DNA from: Gentiana macrophylla
Taxonomy: Eukaryota; Streptophyta; Magnoliopsida; Gentianales; Gentianaceae
Reading direction: 5' to 3'
Assembly (NCBI GenBank): GCA_026214975.1
Contig: JAOBSW010001150.1
Location: 1 to 64,000, forward strand
Length of the DNA: 64,000 nucleotides
The position numbers were made by a program, and so were the translations under genes. The notes beneath the pieces are model-generated. The model made no database searches. It saw nothing but the letters and a program-made list of their open reading frames with translations, and was not told where the DNA came from. How positions within the stretch are numbered: position 1 is the first letter of the stretch; the number at the start of each line of letters is the position of its first letter. Of the stretch, positions 22,185-30,933 are shown in pieces.

Positions 22185-22398
22185 AGAAATTTAAGAATTT
22201 TTAAGTGCTTTCCTGCGTTTTTCTCTCCAATCTTTGAAGAATCTTGAGAGTGTTCTTCATCTTTTATGAGATTTCAATTTCTTGAGAGCAAACTGTCATC
22301 ATTTTCCTGAGTTTTTTTTTATCAGTTCTTGATCATTTTTTTCCTATATTCTCCCTTTCATTATTGATTTGTGATCAATTCTGGAATTCTTGATAGCC

Positions 22399-23330
22399 AT
22401 GGCAGCTAAGAAACAAAAAATAAGTCCCTCCAGTCTATTCTATGTTCATCCTAATGAGAATCTTTCTCTGGTTCTTGTTCAGCCATTGATGAATGGCAAT
22501 AACTATAATCCATGGAAAATGTCCATGGAAATGGTGCTGATCACCAAGAACAAAATTGGATTCATAGACGGCACAATTAAAAGGCGAGAAGCAGATTCAA
22601 TAGACTTCCATGCATGGAGATAATGTGATACAATGGTTAGATCATGGATCTTAAATTATGATGAAAACACCATTGCACAAAGTTTGATGTATTTCAAGAA
22701 TGCACATGCAGTTTGAAAGAATCTTGCAGCAAGATTTTCAAATGTTGATGCCTTAAGACTTTCAGATCTTCTTGAAGAAATGCACCTGCTAAAGCAAGGC
22801 ACATATTTAGTCAATCAATATTTCAAAAAGTTAATGATTCTTTAGGAAGAAATCAAGACCATTAGGCTCAGAATAAATTGTTCTTGTGATCCTCAATGTC
22901 ACTACAATGCAATTAGCACTGATGGGTCATATGGAGGCTAAACATGTCATGAAATTCCTTAAAGGTTTGAGGGATGAATTTGAGCCAATGGTGTCACAGG
23001 AAATGTTGATGGTGCCCTTTCCAGAAATTCATGATGCCTTTGCAATGGAAATCAAGTTTGAAAGACAGAAGTTGTATGTGGCTAACAAGGCCAAGAATCA
23101 AGATTTCATGGTTCTCCTGTCACAAAAGAATGGACAGTGACAAAATCAGATTGTCAGCAGACCTAACTCTGCTGCAAATCCCAGACCTCAAAATTCCAGG
23201 AAGATGCAATGTAGTTTTTGTGGTTTAATAGTCATACTGAGGTGACTTGCTACAAGAAGCATGGCTTTCCTCCTGGTTTCATGTCAAAAAGAGCCAATAT
23301 GGTAGAAGAGGAACAATCAGCAGAAGAAGA
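22399..23330 (+). pseudogene. gag: Copia gag, interrupted
   Basis: Starts at the ATG at 22399 (MAAKKQKISPSS). It has LVQPLMNGNNYNPWKMSMEM and NKIGFIDGTIKRRE, the N-terminal gag motif of the plant Copia UBN2 type. After stops at about 22621 and 22714 it continues with LLEEMHLLKQGT, KFLKGLRDEFEPMVSQ and FAMEIKFERQKLY (22886-23140). A decayed zinc-knuckle region with TEVTCYKKHGFPPGF follows at about 23218. It would form the particle shell. At least four disabling changes are visible. Confidence 0.8.
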
Positions 23331-23499
23331 TCAGACACCAAGTAGGTCTGCTGGACCGAGGTTTCCCAATCTTAATGCACAGCAACTTGACAAGTTGATG
23401 GCTCTGCTGAATTATCCTCCCAGACATGCAGGATTTGCTGTTGGTCAACTTGCTAATATTGTCACACACTACTCACCTGCTACAGGAACATGTGTTCTA

Positions 23500-23640
23500 A
23501 ATTTAGTAAGATCAATACAATGGATCTTGGACTCTGGTGCCACAGATCACATTGTAGGATCATTAGATCTATTAAGCAATCCCAAACCTTCATCTGGTAT
23601 AAAAATGGGGCTTCCTAATGGAAATTATCTGTCACTCATA
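23500..23640 (+). pseudogene. Copia protease core
   Basis: QWILDSGATDHIVGS (about 23520) is the Copia retropepsin active site, D-S-G-A with the usual DHI/V follow-up. It lies in the ORF 23218-23643 and ends at a stop that breaks the polyprotein. Confidence 0.85.
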
Positions 23641-23654
23641 TAGGACAAGTAAGG

Positions 23655-24460
23655 GTGAACCCTCAATTGGTCCTACATGATGTGTTTTGCATCCCTGGTT
23701 TTAAATATAACCTTTTATCCTTCCCCTCTTTTATTAATAATACAAAAGGTGCAGCTGTCTTTTCTGCTAACAAGTGTGTTTTGCAGGACAAGAACAAGAA
23801 AATGACTGGTTCAGCTAAGTTACACAGAGGACTTTATGTCATGGATCAACCAATAAGACTCTTTGTTACCAATGCTGTAGAAAATCACACCTTATCTGAT
23901 AGATTAGATGATGCACTTTTATGGCACTACAGATTTGGGCACTTTCCAGATAAAAGACTGCAAGTTATTAGTTCACAGTCTGCTGATGTCAAGTTTTGTA
24001 ATCATGATCTTTGTTATGTCTGCCCTATGCCTAAACTGAAGAAAAGTTCTTTTCCCTTAAGTACTAATACTGTAAATGTTGTTTTTGACCTTGTTCATAT
24101 GGATATTTAGGGCCCTTTGAGACAGCATACTGTAAATGGACAACAATATTTTCTTGCTGTTGTAGATGAATTTTCTAGATTTACTTGGGTTTTTCTTACG
24201 AGGCACAAATCTGAAGCCTATGACCTTGTTAAATCTTTTGTCAAATTTGTTTCTACTCTGTTTCATAAGATTATCAAAGTAATTAGATCTGACAATGGTG
24301 CAAAATTTCAACTCACTGACTTTTATGCTCAGCAGGGTATCATACATTAGACATCCTGTGTAAGTAAACCTGAGCAAAATGGTATTGTTGAAAGGAAACA
24401 TCAGCACCTGCTGAATGTTGCAAGAAGTTTGAGGTTCCAGAGTAATCTACCCATTGAATA
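23655..24460 (+). pseudogene. Copia GAG-pre-integrase and integrase core
   Basis: LLWHYRFGHFPDKRLQ (about 23920) is the HHCC-type pre-integrase segment and CYVCPMPK its Cys pair. The core follows with DLVHMDI (first Asp), a TAG in place of Trp, AVVDEFSRFTWVF, then VIRSDNGAKF (second Asp) and PEQNGIVERKHQHLLN (Glu). The D-D-35-E triad can thus be located, but the frame is broken at 24108 and 24348. Confidence 0.85.
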
Positions 24461-24499
24461 TTCATGTTTCTGTCTTTTACATGCTGTAAAGTTGATTAA

Positions 24500-25900
24500 T
24501 GCTACACCTACACCACTGCTGAAGGAAAACACTCCACATGAAGTGCTTTATGGCACTAAACCAGACTATCTGTGTTTAAAGTTTTTGGTTGCTTAGTTTT
24601 TTCTTGCACACTTCAGCAGTATATGACAAAAAACTCAATATGTAGGACTTGTGTCTATCTTGGGAATTCAAATACATCTAAGGGTGCTATTCTCTTAGAT
24701 ATTATTACCAACAAAGATATCTTTGTTGCTAGAAATACTCAATTTCATGAGACTTATTTTCCTTTATTTCAACAGTGTTTGGAAAGGCTAAATATCTTAC
24801 CGACATGCCCGTTCTTTTACCAAGAATAGACACTTTTGATGATCTCATTGAATGAATCGCCAGATCACCAGATATGTAGTCCGGCCGCAAATTGAGGCAT
24901 CTAATGAAGAGCATGCACCAAAGAAACCAGTGCAACCGAACCTACACAACTAAGAAGATCCACTGTAACAAGAAAATCACCAACCTTTTATCAAGGGGTG
25001 CTCACATCGCTCGGCCAGACTCCACACACCGCCGAGTGCGCAACATGAAGTCCGACAATCTCTCAGCAGACTATGCCAGATTCATTAATGCCATTGATGC
25101 TGTTAAAGAGCCTAAGACTTATAATCAAGCCATCAAGCATGATGAATGGAAGCAAGCAATGCAACAAGAGATTGAAGCTCTACAAAAAACTCATAAATGG
25201 GAAATAGTTGATCTGCCCCCAGGCAAGAAGCCCATCGGGTGAAAATGGGTGTACAGAATCAAATACAACCCTGATGGTTCAGTAGAGAGAACTAAAGCTA
25301 GACTAGTAGCAAAAGGATACACTCAAACATATGGGATTGATTATCAAGAAACTTTCTCACCTGTTGTCAAGATCACTACAGTTAGAGCCTTACTTGCAGC
25401 AGCAACAACCAATAATTGGCGTCTACATCAGATGGATGTCAACACTACCATTTTACATGGAGATTTGCAAGAAGAAGTATACATGCAGTTACCTCCAGGT
25501 TGTGCAGCAACTAAACCAAATCAAGTTTGCAGACTTACTAAGTCATTGTATGGTCTCAAGCAAGCCAACAGACAATGGAATCGTAAGTTGACTGAATCTT
25601 TGGAGGCTCAATGATTCATTCAATCCAAAGATGACCACAGTTTATTTACCAAAGTGGTCGTGATACCTTTATTTCTTTGTCTTTGGTCTATGTTGATGAT
25701 ATCATAGCAGCAAGCCCTAAAGAAAAGTTGATTCAGCAAGTAAATGATGCTCTTATCAATAGTTCACCATCTAAGATCTTGGAAAATTGAGATATTTCCT
25801 AGGCATTGAGGCTGCTAGATGTCCAAAAAAAAGGTATATCCATTTCACAAAGGAAATACACACTTAATCTCCTAGAAGAATATGAATTTTTGGGAGCCAA
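24500..25900 (+). pseudogene. pol: Copia reverse transcriptase
   Basis: Begins with the YFPLF and EP-rich linker. RVRNMKSDNLSADYARF is near 25030, and DEWKQAMQQEIEALQK with WEIVDLPPGKKPIG at 25140-25240, ending in a TGA at the position of a conserved Cys. It then runs on as [60 protein letters not shown] and [12 protein letters not shown] (25249-25614). The catalytic YVDDI is at about 25690 in another frame. This is an ordinary Copia RT with four or more breaks. Confidence 0.88.
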
Positions 25901-25914
25901 ACCTGCTTAGACAT

Positions 25915-26640
25915 CTATGCATTCTAAGCATACTTTACAACATGGTGATTCACCACTTTTTGAAGACAACACTGCATATAGATCACTAGTGGGTAAATTG
26001 ATTTATCTCATTTTTACCAGACCAGATATTGCTTTTGCAGTACAACAACTAAGTCAATTTACGGACACTCCTACTGAAAATCATATGAAGGCAGCTTACA
26101 GGCTGCTGAGGTATTTGAAGACTAACCCTGGTCAAAGAATCCTATTTTGTACTCAAAGGTTTTACAGACAATGATTGGGCCGGTTGTCCTGAAACAAGAA
26201 GATCAATATCAGGTTATATGATGTTTCTAGGAGATGCTCCAATCTCCTGGAAGGCCAAGAAACAAACAACAATAGCTAGAAGCTCATCCGAGGCTAAATA
26301 CAGGGCTATGGCAAATGCAGTTTGTGAAATTCAGTGGCTGATTGATATACTACAAGATTTGCATGTTCCAGTTCAGTTGCATGCTGTGTTGTTTTATGAC
26401 AATGCCAGTGCAATGCACATTGCTCATAACCCAGTCTTTCATGAAAGAACAAAACATATTGAAATTGACTGCCATGTTGTGAGAGACAAAGTCAAATCAG
26501 GACTTGTCAAACTTCTTCCAGTCAACACAAAAGAACAAGTAGCTGACATCCTCACCAAGGCCTTTGATGCACCCATTTTATCCTATCTACTAGACAAATT
26601 GGTGATTTCAAAGATATTTCAGAATTCAAGTAGCTGATGG
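25915..26640 (+). pseudogene. Copia RNase H domain
   Basis: [20 protein letters not shown] (25985 on) links RT to RNase [39 protein letters not shown] and [20 protein letters not shown] are the RNase H core motifs, followed by [13 protein letters not shown] and VADILTKAF near the C-terminus (26218-26637). The last block is one open frame to its stop at 26635-26637. Confidence 0.88.
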
Positions 26641-26795
26641 GAATGCTAAATGCAAGCTGTTCATGTACCGCCTCACTTGATGGGATGTTACAAAGATATA
26701 GGTGATGGGAATACCGAGTGCGGCCACTGATAATATTAAGACTCAGAGCTCTGGCCGCAGAGCCTTCGATGAAAAGTCCCAAAGAAAGATATAAC

Positions 26796-26887
26796 TGATT
26801 AGTTTAGTATGATGTAATGTGAAAAACGGTTATTCAGTTATAGTCTGTTGTAACTATTTGTAACTTACTTCTAACTGATTCATGAGG
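26796..26887 (+). repeat. Truncated 3' LTR of the Copia element
   Basis: Repeats the first ~90 bp of 21967-22169 (TGATTAGTTTAGTATGATG onward) with a few substitutions. Similarity stops at 'gaggt', after which the Harbinger sequence continues. Confidence 0.8.
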
Positions 26888-27720
26888 TCACGTGATTCCT
26901 TTGAGATCCGAGAATTTTTTTTAGTATTCAAACGATGTAGTTTTATTGATAAAAATGCCGTTTTATAGTTCCGTGACATCATCGAAACAAATCTCTCTGA
27001 TCCGCCTCGATGACATTTTGACATATGGTTGCTTTTCGTGTGTTCTAAAGGCGGTTGTTTCCACTTGGCCACGTAAGTTGGCATGAATGTTCCATCTAAC
27101 GCTCCGATTCAACCTCAGTATAACACAACATAAGTTAATACTCTTGGATATTCAAAACATTCTATCAAGCATTGGATAATATGTTGACATGCATACTGAA
27201 CCAAGCATAAAACCTACGATTGTTTTATATATTAAGATGATATCCTTTCGCGTTCTCTCGACAAATTATGGTTGGTGTAAGTGCACACAACGCTTCTACC
27301 GATTCACTTTATATGTTTGTTAACCGCTTGAGGGAATGCTGTAAACGCATCGCGACAAATCGCTGTGTAGACTTTTGGCCAACGACGAGTAAAAACATTC
27401 CTAAAGGCATCACATATGCCAACCCCGCACCTCTTTGACTTTGTGTAGTAATTGCCAGAGCAACATGTCCGTAATCCGTAGAAATGTGTCCTTGTTCATC
27501 CGAAACTCTCATGTATTTGTTTTGGGTTACCTTTTATCAACTTGAGTATCCAATTAGCACCGGTAAACAAAAAAGTTCGACATAGAGTCCTACATAGATT
27601 GGAACTTCATCATCGCTATCAAGAATAAGCATCAATTCTATAAGTTCGTCATCCAAATCTGGATCACCATCGACGCATTTAATCGAAAAACACAAATAAC
27701 GGTTCAATAGGCTTGATACT
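26888..27720 (-). pseudogene. PIF/Harbinger transposase pseudogene, N-terminal part
   Basis: On the minus strand, from right to left: FLFTGANWILKLIKGNPKQI followed by NKDTFLRITDML (about 27590-27460), the usual N-terminal helix region of plant Harbinger transposases. A frameshifted middle follows, then IGALDGTFMPTYVAKW (about 27090), which carries the first catalytic Asp of the DDE triad. The region joins in order with 21966-21176 once the Copia element is removed: the Asp of GALDGT here, the Asp of SAHDARV and the Glu of NVIERAF there. At least three frameshifts are present. Terminal inverted repeats of the parent element were not found. Confidence 0.8.
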
Positions 27721-28020
27721 TTTGTAAACAGACATAGATGGACAAATCACATAACATTTTTCATATTTTTTAATTGGCTAAATATTACTCATGTATATAG
27801 TACAAATATATTATAGTGATATTTACAAATGAAAGTGTAAGAAATTGCTAAACCAATAATATGTATAGTTACCCTAGAAAAATGGGGCCGACGGCTTCAC
27901 GGCTATTTAGTCTTGTTGACCAAAATTGTTGCTTATATAATTTTTTGGAAAACAAATGTTTCCTAAATAGTATTTTTCATATTTTCCCCCTTAAATTGCC
28001 CAAAATACCCCTGAATATGT
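27721..28020. other. AT-rich spacer
   Basis: No supported gene or repeat. It probably includes the 5' flank or terminal region of the Harbinger element. Confidence 0.4.
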
Positions 28021-28157
28021 TTGAACATGTTACACGAGTTTGAACATGTTAGACAAGTTTGAACTCGTTACATGCAAATCAAACTTCGAACTCGTTACAC
28101 GAGTTCGAACTCGTTACATGAAAATCAAACTTGTTATTCGAATGTTACATGAGTTTG
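28021..28157. repeat. Degenerate repeats of a GAACTCGTTAC palindromic phrase
   Basis: Variants of TTTGAAC(A/T)(T/C)GTTACA(C/T)GAG occur about six times. One copy, GAACTCGTTACACGAGTTC near 28090, is a perfect inverted repeat. Low-complexity origin is likely. Confidence 0.6.
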
Positions 28158-28159
28158 AA

Positions 28160-28350
28160 CCCAAATCTTCCATCTTCTTCAATCTCTAAAATCCCTCGAC
28201 GGAGCAAAGCCGGAATCCAGCCGGAACACAAATTCAAGCCAGAATCACACCCAAATCACATCCATTCGAACCCAAATCACCCATCTTCTTCAATCCCAAA
28301 ATACCTTACCGGAGCCCAGCCTGAATCTCGCCATAATACACATTCGAGCA
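28160..28350. repeat. Tandem duplication, 111-bp offset
   Basis: 'cccaaatc' to 'catcttcttcaat' and the following 'ggagc...agcc' text at 28160 recurs at 28271. A GAA/AAG-rich microsatellite (about 28372-28430) follows it. Confidence 0.65.
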
Positions 28351-28615
28351 TGAAGAAAACAAGTTTAATATGGAGGAAGAAGAAGAAGAAAGAAGGAAGA
28401 AGAAGGAAGAAGAAGAAGAAGAAGAAAGATAAGAGATGGGTAGAAAGATAAGAGATGAGTTTGAATTATATTCAAATTTTGAATTGGAAGAAGAGAGGGA
28501 AAGATTTGGGATATTTGAAGAATAGGCGAAATGGGTATATCACTAATTTTGGCATTTTCCTTTTTTAATAGTGTTTTGGTCAAACACTATATGAGCAAGA
28601 GAAAGTAAAAAACAC

Positions 28616-29150
28616 TCTACAGTAAAACATCTATAAATTAATACTCTTTAAATTAATAACTTCTCTAAAATAATATTTTTCTCCGGTCCCGACTTGGGCC
28701 AGTTTAAAAAATGACCAATTTCGATAAGATAATAAGATAAGAATTTTTAGAAAATCCCTGTATAGATATACAATCCCAATAATATCATAAATTAATAATT
28801 CTCCATAATCACAAAAATATATATGTTACAATTTTGTAAAATATGATTCTATCATTGTCTGCTTTTTTCCGGAGAAACCACTCATAAACAACCTTCTCCA
28901 GATCTGGAAATTTTGTCGGTTTATGCCGCTTAATATCCTTTCCTTTTCTAAGTTAATAAAGATAGTCTTCGATCGTTTAACAGTATTTGATATTGTACAT
29001 CGACTAACTTTTAGATGAAACTTATCCTCGAGCCACAATTGGAGATCTTTCTGAGTGCATGATTAATTATCTCTTTCAGACTCACATAACGATTTTCTTA
29101 TTTCATCATCATTGTTGCATGACACCTTTTAGATGAGAAGCCATTGTTTG
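28616..29150 (-). mobile_element. pogo/Lemi1-like DNA transposon remnant
   Basis: The left edge reads TA followed by CAGTAAAACATCTATAAATT, which closely resembles the terminal repeat I recall for plant pogo elements (Lemi1/Emigrant). Inside, on the minus strand, QKDLQLWLEDKFHLKVSRCT followed by ISNTVKRSKTIF (29045-28950) is the Tc5/CENP-B-type helix-turn-helix of pogo transposases. Remains of a second HTH with VVYEWFLRKK are in a shifted frame (about 28880). The DDE catalytic domain is missing. A further 'ctctataaa' and 'attaatacctctctaaatt' stretch lies at 29399-29450 but in direct, not inverted, orientation, so the right end is not defined. Confidence 0.65.
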
Positions 29151-30389
29151 GTATGGTTGTTTTTTTTTTAATCTTGCTTATATACTGTGAAGACATCCTA
29201 TCACTATTAATACAATGAATATTTTTGTTGTAAAATACAATGAATCAAATTAATGTATGTACATCTGAATCTTGTATGTACAAGTACATTGAATTTGTAA
29301 TTAATATACATTGAATTAAATATAATACATAAATTAGTACATTTCATCCTATTTAAATTTATATAATTAAAATTTAATTTTGTTTGATATCACAAACTCT
29401 CTATAAAGTAATAATTATTAATTTATCGATAAATTAATACCTCTCTAAATTAATAAAATCTTCTGGTTCTAACTATATTAATTTATGATTTTTTATGATC
29501 TCAGCAATTCCTCCTAGAAAATATAAATTTGAGATATAAGTTAGAAAATTCAGAAAAAATAATTGAAGCATGAACTCATACTGGAGGCGAATGGAGTTAT
29601 AATGCAAGTTGTACAAAGTGTTTGAAAACCACTCATATATAAAGTGAAAAGAGAAGTAGCAGGTAAATTATTTATGCAGGTTGCTAGTAGCATGCAAATA
29701 ATTTATGCAAGTTGGCTGTCAATTCTGCAAGTGGCTGTCATTTCAATTTCCATTTTTTTTTTTTTTTTTGAATACAAATCATTTTCCAATCTGTCATTTG
29801 ATCACCTTATTAAGCTGTACTTACACTTAGGGACATGTTAAATACATTTTTAACTAAAAAAAAATAAAAAATACATTTTTAGTCTCGTAAAATCGTAAGA
29901 GCATAATAAAACTATATCAAAACACTCGTTAGCATCCGGCTGGTATTATTAGTTTCATAAATTGATTCTACTAAAGAATGAAGCTAGGATGATGGAATGA
30001 TTCAAAGCGAAAGAAGGTTAAATGATACAAGCAAACATATATGTTCGAGTGTGGGTTAAATGAAACTCCTTCGCTTTAAAATAACCGATACAAAATGTTA
30101 AAAACACGTATATTAATACGAAGCTTAACGCTTAATTTAAATGCTAAAATGACTAAAAAAAACCTCGGTCTATAATTAATGCAGTCTTGTATTTCTTCTC
30201 TCACTTCTCAATAAATAATGATAAATATAAAAAAAATGCAATAAATACTGCATTAAAAATATAACTGTCTCAATTATTTTAATTGCGTTAGCAAACATAT
30301 ATGTTTAGTTAAATGCAACCCATATATGTTCCCAAAGAACGTGTGACTTGAGTTGTTTAGCTTGTACTCAATCTTGACACATTGTGACT
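29151..30389. other. AT-rich spacer
   Basis: Contains poly-T (29752-29769) and A-rich tracts and pogo-terminus-like text at 29399-29450. No coding sequence that I can support. Confidence 0.4.
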
Positions 30390-30710
30390 TGTGAGTACTA
30401 CTCTGTCCTAAAAAATTTTTTTTTTTTTGATGATACATACAGATTAATAAATAATTAATTTTTCAGATTTTAAATACTAATTGACACATATACCTCTTTT
30501 TTAAAAATAAATACAAGATTGTTTTTAATATTAAATATATATACAAATATTAAATGATTGATATAATACGTTTTAAAATATACATTAAATGATTGTATTG
30601 ATTTTTATTTTTATTTTTAAGAGAATGATGCATTGATATTTAAAAATAGCCATTTTTTTAGAAACAATTTATTTTTAAAAAATAAACAATTTTTATGAGA
30701 GAAATAGTAC
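30390..30710. repeat. Possible Stowaway-like MITE
   Basis: Begins TACTCTGTCCTAAAAAATTT and ends near AAATAGTAC (30700-30708). It is AT-rich throughout, with A/T runs near both ends and a TA at each putative edge. The match to the family consensus (CTCCCTCCGTCCC) is weak and the terminal repeat is imperfect. Confidence 0.3.
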
Positions 30711-30933
30711 AGAAAAGCGGATCTCTTTCATACTAAACTTCAGCACATGAGTTGTGATTGCTTCTTGACCACTAGCGGCTGGAGGCACAAGACGTCTTGA
30801 TCCGTGATGATAAAATAAATGGCAGCCATTGTAGTTTTATGATTGCCGTGCCTCTGACGGCAACTACTTTGCCAGATTTTGCTTATTTGAGCTTTTCCTT
30901 CCATCATCTATCTGCACCTGTATCCAGTTCGCC
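30711..30933 (+). promoter_or_regulatory. Presumed promoter and 5' UTR of the phosphatase gene
   Basis: The 220 bp upstream of the start codon is less AT-rich than the flank. 'gataaaataaatgg' (about 30809-30822) is a possible TATA-like element about 115 bp before the ATG. No other motif can be supported. Confidence 0.3.

Larger units (their letters stand above)
21967..26887 (+). mobile_element. Ty1-Copia retrotransposon inserted into the Harbinger pseudogene
   Basis: Short 5' LTR (21967-22169), a primer site, a gag-pol region in the order protease, integrase, RT, RNase H, and a truncated 3' LTR (26796-26887). The 3' LTR matches only the first ~90 bp of the 5' LTR before Harbinger sequence resumes. 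I found no matching target duplication, in keeping with loss of the right edge. Several stops replace conserved residues (for example TGA at 22714-22716 and TAG at 24108-24110, both at Trp positions), so the copy is old and inactive. Confidence 0.88.

Noticed and set aside
28131..28583. Lys- and Leu-rich ORFs
   Set aside because: Products of a tandem duplication and a GAA microsatellite.
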